Assembly (NCBI GenBank): GCA_902167325.1
Contig: LR632930.1
Span: 992,001-1,056,000 of the forward strand
Reading direction: 5' to 3'
DNA from: Chitinophaga pinensis
GTDB taxonomy: Bacteria; Bacteroidota; Bacteroidia; Chitinophagales; Chitinophagaceae
DNA length: 64,000 nt
The position numbers and the translations under genes are program-made. Below, piece after piece: positions 37,318 to 46,785 of this stretch; the first letter of the stretch is position 1; every line of letters begins with the position of its first letter. The notes beneath the pieces are model-generated. The model was not told the DNA's origin, made no database searches, and saw only the letters and a program-made list of their open reading frames with translations.

Positions 37318-37929
37318 ATGCATGTAAATATTCCTGTGTTCATGGCCGCACTGCTGCTCGGCAGCACCGCGGCAGCCCAAAGTTCTTCCCCTCAGGTAAC
37401 CGAAGCAGTCAAACACCAGCCGGAAATCACCGTTAAAGAGCTACAGAAAAAATCCAAAGCACCTAAAAAGGAAGAAAAACTCACCCTCGCTGATCCTGAA
37501 GCAGGAAGTAAGAAGGCAATGACGGTGGCAGAATATGATGCTTACAGGAAAAAGCAGGATCAGGAAGCTGCGAAAAAGAAACAGACGGCGAAGCCTAAGC
37601 CTAAGCCGCAGGTTCAGTTCGCTCCACCGGTCATTAAGAAAGATCCGCCTGCCGGGAAACCGGAACCCGTTAAGCAGGATGAAAAGCCAAAGGTGAAATT
37701 TACACCTCCGGTAGTAGTGAAGGATACTATCATTCCTCAGCCGGTAAAAGTAAAGCAGATTGCTGCTGACACCGTGGCAACAGCGGCATTAAATGAAAAG
37801 CGTTACCTGTTAAACGAAGTGAGAGTGGTAACTGCACCTGACGGGAGCCGTAAGATATATGACAAGGACGGTAAGGATATAACTGCAGAGATTCCTGATC
37901 TGCCAACAGCACCATACCCGGAGCAATAG
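37318..37929 (+). CDS. Exported Lys/Pro-rich protein of unknown function
   Basis: 203 residues from the ATG at 37318, which opens a signal peptide (MHVNIPVFMAALLLGSTAAAQ). The mature part is highly charged and disordered in appearance, with PKPKPQVQFAPPV and KVKFTPPVVVKD, two similar K-x-x-F-x-P-P-V blocks. A C-terminal segment reads RYLLNEVRVVTAPDGSRKIYDKDGKD. No family recognised. Likely periplasmic. Confidence 0.75.
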   Translation: MHVNIPVFMAALLLGSTAAAQSSSPQVTEAVKHQPEITVKELQKKSKAPKKEEKLTLADPEAGSKKAMTVAEYDAYRKKQDQEAAKKKQTAKPKPKPQVQFAPPVIKKDPPAGKPEPVKQDEKPKVKFTPPVVVKDTIIPQPVKVKQIAADTVATAALNEKRYLLNEVRVVTAPDGSRKIYDKDGKDITAEIPDLPTAPYPEQ

Positions 37930-38105
37930 GAAATCGATAAAACTCCTTATAACCACCGCATTTCCCCTACATACAGGATGTTAGCTTAATACATTATCCC
38001 TTTCCAACCCCGCCCCCGTCCTTCCCGCAGTTTCCGCCATCGCTGCGGGAGGATGGTGTGGCGGGTACTTTTTTAACACAGCTTACATTTACCGTCACAG
38101 ACGGC

Positions 38106-38130
38106 AGGCCGGAGTAATCCGGCCTTTTTT
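38106..38130 (+). terminator. Terminator
   Basis: Stem AGGCCGGA / TCCGGCCT with loop GTAA, followed by TTTTTT; about 180 nt past the exported Lys/Pro-rich gene. Confidence 0.85.
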
Positions 38131-38147
38131 GGCTCAAATGCATATCA

Positions 38148-38258
38148 ATCCTTCATCCAACCTTCTTCCATCCTTCTTCCATCCTATATCCAAACACCTT
38201 CAAACCCTTGCTGCTGCAGAAGATAGTTGGAGGATGGATGGAGGATGGCAGTAGGGTG
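38148..38258. repeat. 11-bp tandem repeat island B, two opposing arrays
   Basis: Left array in 11-base steps (38148-38191): ATCCTTCATCC, AACCTTCTTCC, ATCCTTCTTCC, ATCCTATATCC. Right array (38226-38258): GTTGGAGGATG, GATGGAGGATG, GCAGTAGGGTG. The right units are close to the reverse complement of the left ones, so the two arrays could pair across about 34 nt. Function unknown; same period as islands at 7786 and 50851. Confidence 0.8.
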
Positions 38259-38428
38259 TCAGTAAGTTTTGCAAAACGGTTAAGTGATTATCCTGTTTGC
38301 CCTAAAGGGTTTCAGCGTAATTGCGAGAATAATAGCATGGAATTTGATATGGCCTTTCTGGTTAACATAATAATATGACAGTGTTAGATTTCCCGCCTTA
38401 TTTTAGTAAACCCCATTGACGTAAGTAG

Positions 38429-39256
38429 TTACTCGAAAACCACGGTTTTGTTGTGATAAACGAACACCCGGTCACTGAAAACCAACTGGAGGGCACGGGC
38501 AAGAACCGATGTTTCGATCTCCTTACCAGCCTTCATCATATCGCTGGCAGTATAGGTGTGGTTAACAGGGATCACCTGCTGTGCGATGATGGGTCCCTCG
38601 TCCAGCTCATTCGTTACAAAGTGCGATGTAGCCCCTATCAGCTTCACCCCTCTTTCAAAAGCCTGCCGGTACGGATGCCCGCCTGCAAATGCCGGTAGAA
38701 AAGAGTGGTGGATGTTGATGATACGCTCCGGATAAGCCGCCACAAATTCAGGACTGAGGATACGCATGAACTTCGCCAGTACGATGTAATCCGGCGCTTC
38801 TGCATCTATCAGCTCCCGGATGCGGGTTTCGAAATACGATTTATTGCCTTCCTCATGGGAAATAAGGTGAAAGGGTATATTGAAGCGCTTGCAGATGTTT
38901 TCAAGGTGGGGGTGGTTGCCGATCACACAGGATACCGTTGCGCCCAGGGTGTTGAACTGGTTACGGACGAGGATGTCTGCCAGGCAATGGTACTCCCGCG
39001 TTACCAGTACCACTATTTTTTTATCGGGCCGAGGGTTAATGCTTACGAGGGCTTCGGCCGGTAATACCTCCCGGATAGCTGCTTCGAGGGAAACTGCGTC
39101 TGTCTCATTTTCCGCAGCTATCCGCATGAAAAAACGGTTGTCTGACTTATCCACAAACTCCCGGAGTGATACGATGTTCAACCCCGCCTTTGCCAGAATT
39201 GCCGATACATCGGCCACCAGTCCAACCCTGTCTTTCGATTGAATAAGTATGATCAT
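38429..39256 (-). CDS. purU: Formyltetrahydrofolate deformylase
   Basis: 275 residues. N-terminal ACT domain (1-80, IQSKDRVGLVADVSAILAKAG) and C-terminal formyltransferase-like domain with NIHHSFLPAFAGGHPY, GATSHFVTNELDEGPII and the catalytic Asn/His/Asp set. Hydrolyses 10-formyl-THF to formate and THF, balancing one-carbon units. Monocistronic; convergent with island B. Confidence 0.95.
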   Translation of the reverse strand: MIILIQSKDRVGLVADVSAILAKAGLNIVSLREFVDKSDNRFFMRIAAENETDAVSLEAAIREVLPAEALVSINPRPDKKIVVLVTREYHCLADILVRNQFNTLGATVSCVIGNHPHLENICKRFNIPFHLISHEEGNKSYFETRIRELIDAEAPDYIVLAKFMRILSPEFVAAYPERIINIHHSFLPAFAGGHPYRQAFERGVKLIGATSHFVTNELDEGPIIAQQVIPVNHTYTASDMMKAGKEIETSVLARALQLVFSDRVFVYHNKTVVFE

Positions 39257-39630
39257 AGTTCGCCTAAATTAATCATTCGCACTGCTTCTTCATACCCCCA
39301 TCCCAATTTTCACTCAATTTGATAATTTTTTGACTTTGAAGGAGCTAAGCAATTCAGCTTCAGTTCAATAAAAATGCGAAACCCCTCCCATGCAAAGCCT
39401 TTCCCGATTACAGGAAGTTACATTCATCCGGGTTTTTTGAGCAGTCTCACCGGTATCCTGCCCGGTACAGTTGTTCACACAGTTTACGCCGGTTACGATA
39501 TAACCGTCGGCCATTATAAAAAATTAGCGCACTTGCCTGCCCATCGTGATCAGAACACCGGGTGGAAGTAACAAACTGATTTCTTCATGGCCGGTTATCA
39601 ATTTAACCGGCCTTTTTTTATCTTTTCGGC
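39257..39630. other. Intergenic region with a possible small transcript
   Basis: 374 bp. A 65-codon plus-strand frame (39374-39571, MRNPSHAKPFPITGSYIH at its start) is preceded by TTTGACTTTGAAGGAGC and followed 17 bp later by a strong terminator (39589-39619). It may be a small gene or non-coding RNA; the peptide is not recognised. Confidence 0.3.
39589..39619 (+). terminator. Terminator just upstream of the sulfatase gene
   Basis: Stem GGCCGGTTA / TAACCGGCC with an AT loop, followed by seven T. Nothing annotated with certainty ends here, which implies an upstream transcript. Confidence 0.85.
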
Positions 39631-41046
39631 ATGAAAAAACACTTTCTGACAGCGGGAATGCTGATGCTGGCCACAATCACAGTGGCCCAGCAGCGGAAGC
39701 CCAACATCGTGTTTATCCTCGCAGATGATCTCGGATATGGTGACCTCGGGGTATACGGACAGCAAAAGATCAAAACGCCTAACATCGACCGGATGGCGAA
39801 GAACGGGATGCGTTTCACGTCCTTTTACGCCGGTACTTCAGTATGTGCACCATCACGCTCCAGCCTCATCACCGGCCAGCATACAGGGCATACCTACATC
39901 CGCGGCAATAAGGAAGTACAGCCCGAAGGCCAGGAGCCTCTGGCAGATACGGTTCAGAGTATGGCCACGCTGCTGCAGCAGGCCGGTTATACTACCGGTG
40001 CCTTCGGTAAATGGGGGCTGGGCATGGCAGGTACCACCGGTGCCCCCAACCGCAAGGGTTTCGATAAATTCTTCGGGTATAACTGCCAGCGGCAGTCGCA
40101 CCGGTATTACCCCACTCACCTGTGGGACAATGATCAGAAGGTGGTGCTGGAAGGAAATGACCTGACCAATAAAGTACACTACGCACCGGCGCTGATCCAG
40201 CAGAAAGCGCTGGATTTCATAGATGAGCATAAGGCGAAGCCCTTCTTCCTGTTCATCCCGGTTGTATTGCCGCATGCGGAGCTGCAGGGTCCAGACGACG
40301 AGTGGTTTAAAATGTACGACGGTAAGTTCCCCGAAACTCCGCACAAAGGCAATGGGTACGGACCCGGGGCCACCGTGCCGGGATATGCTTCGGTAGATAA
40401 GCCCCGTGCCACTTACGCAGGCATGGTATCGCGGATGGATGCTTACGTAGGCCAGGTGATCGCGAAGCTGACCGAGCTGAACCTGATGGAGAATACCATC
40501 ATTATTTTCACAAGTGATAATGGCGCGCACTTCGAAGGCGGGGCAGACATCCCTTTCTTCAACAGCAGCGGCGGCCTGCGGGGGGCTAAGCGCGACCTGT
40601 ACGAAGGCGGTATCAAAACGCCCTTTATCGTGCAATGGAATGGTACAGTAAAGCCCGGCACCACATCCCGCCACACCGGTGCTTTCTGGGATGTACTGCC
40701 CACCTTAGTGGAAATTACCGGCGCGCCCGCTCCAAGGCATACCGACGGTATTTCCTTCCTGCCAGCACTTTCAGGTAAAGGCCGTCAGCAAAAGCACGAT
40801 TACCTGTACTGGGAGTTCCATGAAGGTGGTGGCCGGCAGGCGGTAAGGATGGGTAAATGGAAAGGCGTAAGGCTCGGGATCACAAAGCAGCCTGATGCCC
40901 CGGTAGCGCTGTATGATCTCGAAAAGGACCCTTCCGAAAAGAACAACGTGGCCGCCAGCTACCCGGCAATTGCGCAGGCGATTCGGGAAAAAATGACGGA
41001 AGCACACATAGAATCCCCCATATTCCCGCTTATAAACGGGAAGTAA
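39631..41046 (+). CDS. Arylsulfatase-type sulfatase, exported
   Basis: 471 residues with a signal peptide (about 1-20). Type I sulfatase signature: metal-binding D32-D33 (FILADDLGYGD), and C72-A-P-S-R76 in SVCAPSRSSLITGQHTGH, where the Cys is converted to formylglycine. ASP/ASN metal ligands appear in IIIFTSDNGAHFEGG. C-terminal DUF-like tail with WKGVRLG and LYDLEKDPSEKNNVA. Removes sulfate esters, probably from glycans, in the periplasm. No sulfatase-maturing enzyme is seen in this window. It stands just upstream of the ECF/FecR/SusCD genes. Confidence 0.94.
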   Translation: MKKHFLTAGMLMLATITVAQQRKPNIVFILADDLGYGDLGVYGQQKIKTPNIDRMAKNGMRFTSFYAGTSVCAPSRSSLITGQHTGHTYIRGNKEVQPEGQEPLADTVQSMATLLQQAGYTTGAFGKWGLGMAGTTGAPNRKGFDKFFGYNCQRQSHRYYPTHLWDNDQKVVLEGNDLTNKVHYAPALIQQKALDFIDEHKAKPFFLFIPVVLPHAELQGPDDEWFKMYDGKFPETPHKGNGYGPGATVPGYASVDKPRATYAGMVSRMDAYVGQVIAKLTELNLMENTIIIFTSDNGAHFEGGADIPFFNSSGGLRGAKRDLYEGGIKTPFIVQWNGTVKPGTTSRHTGAFWDVLPTLVEITGAPAPRHTDGISFLPALSGKGRQQKHDYLYWEFHEGGGRQAVRMGKWKGVRLGITKQPDAPVALYDLEKDPSEKNNVAASYPAIAQAIREKMTEAHIESPIFPLINGK

Positions 41047-41138
41047 TGATTATTCCGCCCCGGATCTGAGACATCTGATGAAGGACCGGGGCGGGACTTT
41101 CAGGGGGAGGCTGCTAAAATACTGGCATAGTTTGTTAA

Positions 41139-41157
41139 AATACGTTCAGGACGTATT
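41139..41157. promoter_or_regulatory. Perfect dyad upstream of the ECF sigma gene
   Basis: AATACGT (41139-41145), 5-nt centre, ACGTATT (41151-41157), about 75 bp before the sigma gene start. A good candidate for a regulator binding site. A near-consensus TACTTTCG lies downstream. Confidence 0.4.
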
Positions 41158-41232
41158 CCGCTTAATTCTGTAATATTACTTTCGGTACCAGGTACCCAAT
41201 AATCATCGAAAACAGTAGCAGTGGACAATAAC

Positions 41233-41820
41233 ATGTTATGGATCAACCAGGATCTGGAGTTGTTGCGTCAAATAGCGGAGGGTGATGAACATGCTTTCAC
41301 TACCTTGTATCACCGCTATGAAGCCCACATTTTACAGGTCGCGTCCGTATATGTCAAAGACCGGGACGCGGCGCGTGAAATTGTGCAGGACGTTTTCAGG
41401 AAGCTTTGGGAGAACAGGGATAAGCTATCCGAAGTCCGTGATATGCGGAATTACCTCTTCATAATTGCCCGTAATTTAATTTTCAACCGTTTTAAGAAAG
41501 CAGCCCACGAAATGGCTGTCCATAAAGATCTGTTGTATGCCTCCGAAACGGCAGGCAGCGATACCGACTACCGTGTGCGCAACCGCGAGTGTGAGCACCT
41601 CCTCCATACAGCCATCGATAGTTTACCACCTCAGCGGAAGCGTATTTACCAGCTGGCCCGCGAAAAAGGCATGAGCTACGAAGAAATAGCCCATGAATTA
41701 AGGATCTCGCGGTTTACGGTAAAGAACCACATGTCTCAGGCGCTCCAATCCATCCGGCTGTACCTCCTCCAGCATTTACATACCATCGCTGCCGCTCTCG
41801 GGCTGCTGATGGGGTTGTAA
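41233..41820 (+). CDS. ECF-type RNA polymerase sigma factor
   Basis: 195 residues from the ATG at 41233; an in-frame GTG at 41221 would add four residues. Region 2 (GDEHAFTTLYHRYEAHI, DAAREIVQDVFRKLWENRD, YLFIIARNLIFNRFKK) and region 4 (LPPQRKRIYQLAREKGMSYEEIAHELRISRFTVKNHM) are complete. It is the Bacteroidota FecI-like kind that pairs with FecR anti-sigma factors and controls SusC/D loci. FecR follows after 80 bp. Confidence 0.95.
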   Translation: MLWINQDLELLRQIAEGDEHAFTTLYHRYEAHILQVASVYVKDRDAAREIVQDVFRKLWENRDKLSEVRDMRNYLFIIARNLIFNRFKKAAHEMAVHKDLLYASETAGSDTDYRVRNRECEHLLHTAIDSLPPQRKRIYQLAREKGMSYEEIAHELRISRFTVKNHMSQALQSIRLYLLQHLHTIAAALGLLMGL

Positions 41821-41900
41821 AATATTTTTTCAGACAGAATAGTCCGACCCTTATTTTCAAATGTCTTTATCTCAAAGGCGTAAAAGTGAATGCCACGAAA

Positions 41901-43001
41901 ATGACTGAACAGGATTTCTTAAAACTGCTTTCAAGGTATAAAACAGGCAGGCTTTCAAGGCGGGAAGAAGCGGCTTTTGCAGAAGCAGCTGCCTCCGGCA
42001 GGTTCGACCAGCTGGTGCAGGACGATGTGCTGCAGGCCCTGATGCACCCCCCTGCCGAAAAACGGGGATGGATGCGGGTAGCAGTATCCTGGCGTTACAA
42101 AGCTGCCGCAGCGGCATTGCTGATTGGTGGTATATCCGCTTTTTTTGCCATGAGGGCATTGAAGAACAACAGCGTGGAAAGTCCATCGGGCATGCCTGTG
42201 GCCGAAGTGCTGCCGGGCAGTAATAAAGCCCTGCTCACACTGGCCGATGGTTCTGTCATGGAACTGGACAGCTCCGGTGCCATCGTTATCCCCGGTCAGG
42301 GCGATGCCAGTATCCGCGCAGCAGGCGGGCAACTCAGTTATGACGACAATTCCGGCAACGGAGGCGCCACGGCTTACAATACCCTGCGCACGCCAAGGGG
42401 CGGCCAGTTCAAAGTGATCTTGTCCGACGGTACGAAGGTGTGGATGAACGCAGAGTCGGCCCTTACCTATCCCACCACTTTCAGTGGCGATATGCGGGAA
42501 GTGGAACTGACGGGGGAAGCCTTTTTTGAAGTGGAAAAAGATGCGAAGAAGCCCTTTCGGGTAAAAGCCAGTGAAACCACGGTGGATGTACTGGGTACCA
42601 GCTTCAATGTAATGGCATATAAAGATGAAAAAGTGGTGAACGCCACTCTGGTACAGGGAGCCGTAATTGTGAAAGGGAATGGAGGAGCGAAGCAGTTGCA
42701 GCCCGGGCAGCAGGCTACCGTGGAAGAAGGGAGCACATTACAGGTAAATGAGGTAGATGTGGAAGAAGTGCTGGCGTGGAAAAATGGCTTGTTCATTTTC
42801 CAGGATGCCGACCTGCACTCCGTGATGCGCCAGCTGGCTCGCTGGTACGATGTTGAAATCGAGTACCAGGGCAAGCCGTCAGATATGAAATTAAATGGAG
42901 CAGTATATCGAAATTATAGTCTGTCACAAGTCCTAACAGTGCTGAAAGCAACAGGGTTACAATTCAGAATAGAGAACAGAAAGCTGATCATTATTACGTA
43001 A
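41901..43001 (+). CDS. FecR family anti-sigma factor
   Basis: 366 residues from the ATG at 41901 (a GTG at 41886 is possible). Cytoplasmic N-terminal part (1-65), one membrane helix (about 67-84, AAAAALLIGGISAFFAM), periplasmic FecR domain (about 150-250, TPRGGQFKVILSDGTKVWMNAES, GEAFFEVEKDAKKPFRVKA) and a C-terminal DUF4974 domain (about 290-366, LNGAVYRNYSLSQVLTVLKATG). It should hold the ECF sigma until the STN domain of the SusC protein signals substrate. Confidence 0.95.
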   Translation: MTEQDFLKLLSRYKTGRLSRREEAAFAEAAASGRFDQLVQDDVLQALMHPPAEKRGWMRVAVSWRYKAAAAALLIGGISAFFAMRALKNNSVESPSGMPVAEVLPGSNKALLTLADGSVMELDSSGAIVIPGQGDASIRAAGGQLSYDDNSGNGGATAYNTLRTPRGGQFKVILSDGTKVWMNAESALTYPTTFSGDMREVELTGEAFFEVEKDAKKPFRVKASETTVDVLGTSFNVMAYKDEKVVNATLVQGAVIVKGNGGAKQLQPGQQATVEEGSTLQVNEVDVEEVLAWKNGLFIFQDADLHSVMRQLARWYDVEIEYQGKPSDMKLNGAVYRNYSLSQVLTVLKATGLQFRIENRKLIIIT

Positions 43002-43287
43002 AGAAAAAAGACGCCAACAACCAGGCATGAGTGCTGCGGACGCCATCCTGCAGCAGGTAAGAACTATTACATGATAAGACCAAATCTATATACGCTGCGG
43101 CTTTGCGCCGGCGGCAAGGGGAGATATTTTCACCAACTAAAATCCATCCACATGAAAACGTAACGTACGCAATTCCCGATAAAGAAGCCGGAGGTGCTGG
43201 TAACACCCCCGACTTTGATTCGTCCGGGTATCACCTAAATCATCATTAGCTGCGATTCATTAAACAACACCCAAACATTGCAAATTT

Positions 43288-46200
43288 ATGCATTTGAAAT
43301 TGAATGGTCATGTTCCGTACAGGCGCGGGCATGCCACAACCAAAATCTGGAAGGTTATGAGAATGACCGGTTTTTTGCTCCTCATAGGATTTTTACATGT
43401 TAGCGGCGATGCTTTGCCGCAAAACATCTCCCTGATCATGAACAAGGCGCCGCTGCGCAAAGTGTTCAAAGAGATCAGGAAGCAGAGCGGGCACCTTTTC
43501 CTGTACGACGATAAGCTGATTGGTGCCAACCAGAAGGCCGACGTATGGCTGAATAACGTACCGCTGAAGCAGGCGCTCGAAGCAGTGCTGGAGAACACCG
43601 GGCTGGAATTTGAGATCGTGGAAAAGAACATCGTGCTGCGCCGGCAACCTTTGCCCGTATTGCGGTATTTCCCTGCGGCAGATACTTCCATCATCCCCGA
43701 AGTTACCGGTAAGGTGACCGACGATACCGGCGAACCGCTCATCGGGGCCACCGTACTTGTAAAGGGAACCACACAGGGCATAGCGGCCGACGTTCACGGT
43801 ATTTTCCGCCTGCGGAATGTACCCAAAACAGCCATACTGGAATTCCGGTTTACCGGCTATACATCCAAAGATGTGGCGCTGGAAGGGCGCAGCAGCATCT
43901 CCGTTACCCTTGTGGTAGATAACAGTAAGCTGGACGAAGTAGTGGTAGTGGGCTATGGTGCGCAAAAGAAAGCCAACCTCACCGGTGCGGTAGACCAGGT
44001 GAACGGAAAGGATATTGAGAACCGCCCCGTAACCCGCATTTCACAGGCGTTGCAGGGTATGGTAGGTAACCTCAATATCACCTCCACCACGGCAGGTGGC
44101 GCGCCCAATGCCACGCAGAACATCAACATCCGCGGGTTTACAGGGATGGGTATCACCGGCGCTCCACTGATCGTGGTAGACGGTGTGCCGGGTGGCGATC
44201 TCAATGCCATCAACCCCAGCGATATCGAAAGCATTTCCATTATTAAAGACGCGGCCTCTGCGGCGATCTACGGTTCCAGCGCCCCTTACGGCGCCCTCCT
44301 GATCACCACCAAACAGGGTAAAAGAGGTGCCGCGCCAAGGATCACCTATAACAACAACCTCAGCTGGGCAACTCCCATCAACATGCCCAGCATGCTCAAC
44401 TCCCTTGAGTTCGCGGAATTGTATAACGAGTCGTTCGTAAATGCCAACCGCGCAAAAGCATTTGATGACGCCACCATTCAGCGCATTAAGGATTACCAGT
44501 CTGGTGCCATGAAAGATGAAACAGTCAAATCCCCCACGGCCAACAACTGGCAGTCGTGGACAGGAGGTAATGCGAACAACGACTGGTTCAAGATCTACTT
44601 TAAAGACGTGGCCTTCAGCCAGCAGCATAACGTAGGCGTAACCGGCGGCGGCAACAAATCAACCTACTACATCGGCCTTGGCTATAACGACCGCGCCGGT
44701 ATGTACAACTTTGGAGACGACAAATACAAACGCTTCAACGTACGTGCCAACATGAGCAGCGAGCTTACAGAATGGATGACCATCAACCTCCGCAGCTCCC
44801 TCACCCGCGAAGTATTCAATTCTCCCAATACTTATGGTAACCGGACCGGTGGCAACTATATGCACCAGATGGCCCGCAAATGGCCCACCGTTCCCCTCTT
44901 TAACCCCGATGGGCAGTACTCCGAAACCAGCGACGTGCTGCTGCATCTCAATGGTGGCAGGCTCAACCGGGTGAAAGACGGATCTTTCCTCACCGGCGAA
45001 TTTGTATTCAAACTGGCGAAAGGCTGGAATGTGACGGCTAACTATACCTTCGACGGCTTCCGTCAGGGCGAAACCAACCATACCAAAACGGTGCTGCAAT
45101 ACCTGCCGGATGGTACAACGGGTAACATTGGCGGTACTTTCCCCAATGGCTTTTCCCGGTCGGATATCAACAGCGAGCACCACGTCATCAACGCATTTAC
45201 AAGTTATGAGCATAGCCTTGGTAAGCACAATTTCAAAGTATTGGGCGGTTATATCAAGGAGCTGACTTCTTACACCTCCTTCGGCGCAAGCAACAGCCAG
45301 TTGTATTCGGATAACATCCCTGCCCTTAACCTCGCTTACGGTGTAAGCCCCTCGATTTCCGATTTCGTGCGGAAGCTTGCAGTGGAAGGCTTTTTCGGCA
45401 GGGTGAACTATTCTTACAATGATAAATACCTGCTGGAGCTGAACGGCCGGTACGATGGTACTTCGCGCTTCCTGAATGATGTACGCTGGAAATTCTACCC
45501 CGGTGTTTCTGCAGGCTGGAACCTTCATCGCGAAGATTTCTGGCAGCCACTGAGCAAAGCCATTACGGCCTTCAAACTGAGGGGTTCTTATGGATCGCTG
45601 GGCGATCAGTCGTTCATAGATCCGGACCCCGGCAATCCCAACTACTATCCTTTCTATCCCAGCCTCGGTACCACACGCCCCACCAGCACCAACTGGCTCT
45701 TCGGCGGTGCACAGCAGGCGATGGTGAACATGCCCGGACTCGTTAATACCGGCCTTACCTGGGTAACCACCACCTCCCTCAACCTGGGTGTGGATGCATC
45801 ATTCATAGAAAACAAACTGACCACTACCTTCGACTGGTACATCCGCAAGGCGAATAACTTCGCAGGGCCTTCGCAGGTACTGCCTTCCGTACTCGGAACC
45901 GGCGTACCTTCTGCCAACAATACCGATATCGAAACACGCGGATGGGAACTGATGATTAACTGGGCCGACCGTGCAGGTGAAGTGAACTACCGCCTGCGCG
46001 GCGTGGTGAGCGATTACCGTGGCAAAGTACTCAGGTACCCCAACCCCACTAACCTGATCACCTCCTGGTACTCAGGCGAACAAATGGGGAATATCTGGGG
46101 CTATACCACCCTTGGTTATTTCAAAACCGACGACGAAGAATCCAAAAGTCCGCGCCAGAACAAACTGTCTGCCGCTAACTGGACAGCAGGAGATATCAAA

Positions 46201-46776
46201 TACGCCGACCTCAATGGCGACGGTGTTATCGACTGGGGAAACAATACCCTTGGCAACACGGGCGACCGCAGCATTATCGGCAACACCACTCCCCGGTATT
46301 CCTACAGCTTCATCGGAGAAGCCAACTGGAAAGGGTTTGATGTATACGTGTTCCTGCAGGGCATTGCACAGCGCGATGCCTGGGTAGGCTCCAACTACTT
46401 CTGGGGTGTAACCGGCGACGAATGGCAAAGCTCGCCCTTCTCGGTTCACCGCGACCGCTGGTCGCCCACCAACCCGGACGGTTATTTCCCGAAATACTAT
46501 ATGAGTGGAGAAAACGGGAAAAATACCCAGACGCAGACCAAATACCTGCAAGACGCTTCGTACCTGCGTATCAAGAACGTGCAGCTGGGATACACCCTGC
46601 CAAACGACCTGATCCGCCGTATTAAAGCACAGAAAGTACGGCTGTATGCCAGCGTGGAAAACCTGGCCACATTTACCAACCTGGTAAAAACGATGGACCC
46701 CGAACTGTCTATCGGCGATGCAAAAATCTACCCGCTGCAGCGTACCTATTCACTTGGTCTGAATGTTAGTTTCTAA
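43288..46776 (+). CDS. SusC/RagA family TonB-dependent transporter with STN domain
   Basis: 1162 residues. Signal region with the long basic N-terminus typical of Chitinophaga SusC proteins (HVPYRRGHATTK), STN/secretin domain (about 46-118), carboxypeptidase-regulatory-like domain (about 139-200, VTGKVTDDTGEPLIGATV), TonB-box area and plug (VVVGYGAQKKANLTGAVD, IRIRG-like NINIRGF), and a 22-strand barrel to the end. Imports large substrates with SusD as lid. The STN domain means it also signals to FecR. A 286-bp leader separates it from fecR. Confidence 0.97.
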   Translation: MHLKLNGHVPYRRGHATTKIWKVMRMTGFLLLIGFLHVSGDALPQNISLIMNKAPLRKVFKEIRKQSGHLFLYDDKLIGANQKADVWLNNVPLKQALEAVLENTGLEFEIVEKNIVLRRQPLPVLRYFPAADTSIIPEVTGKVTDDTGEPLIGATVLVKGTTQGIAADVHGIFRLRNVPKTAILEFRFTGYTSKDVALEGRSSISVTLVVDNSKLDEVVVVGYGAQKKANLTGAVDQVNGKDIENRPVTRISQALQGMVGNLNITSTTAGGAPNATQNINIRGFTGMGITGAPLIVVDGVPGGDLNAINPSDIESISIIKDAASAAIYGSSAPYGALLITTKQGKRGAAPRITYNNNLSWATPINMPSMLNSLEFAELYNESFVNANRAKAFDDATIQRIKDYQSGAMKDETVKSPTANNWQSWTGGNANNDWFKIYFKDVAFSQQHNVGVTGGGNKSTYYIGLGYNDRAGMYNFGDDKYKRFNVRANMSSELTEWMTINLRSSLTREVFNSPNTYGNRTGGNYMHQMARKWPTVPLFNPDGQYSETSDVLLHLNGGRLNRVKDGSFLTGEFVFKLAKGWNVTANYTFDGFRQGETNHTKTVLQYLPDGTTGNIGGTFPNGFSRSDINSEHHVINAFTSYEHSLGKHNFKVLGGYIKELTSYTSFGASNSQLYSDNIPALNLAYGVSPSISDFVRKLAVEGFFGRVNYSYNDKYLLELNGRYDGTSRFLNDVRWKFYPGVSAGWNLHREDFWQPLSKAITAFKLRGSYGSLGDQSFIDPDPGNPNYYPFYPSLGTTRPTSTNWLFGGAQQAMVNMPGLVNTGLTWVTTTSLNLGVDASFIENKLTTTFDWYIRKANNFAGPSQVLPSVLGTGVPSANNTDIETRGWELMINWADRAGEVNYRLRGVVSDYRGKVLRYPNPTNLITSWYSGEQMGNIWGYTTLGYFKTDDEESKSPRQNKLSAANWTAGDIKYADLNGDGVIDWGNNTLGNTGDRSIIGNTTPRYSYSFIGEANWKGFDVYVFLQGIAQRDAWVGSNYFWGVTGDEWQSSPFSVHRDRWSPTNPDGYFPKYYMSGENGKNTQTQTKYLQDASYLRIKNVQLGYTLPNDLIRRIKAQKVRLYASVENLATFTNLVKTMDPELSIGDAKIYPLQRTYSLGLNVSF

Positions 46777-46785
46777 GCAAAAAAA

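Larger units (their letters stand above)
37930..38428. other. 500-bp non-coding region between convergent genes
   Basis: Contains a GC-rich hairpin near 38031-38057 (CCCGCAG ... CTGCGGG), the terminator at 38106-38130 and the 11-bp repeat island B (38148-38258). No credible coding frame. Confidence 0.6.
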
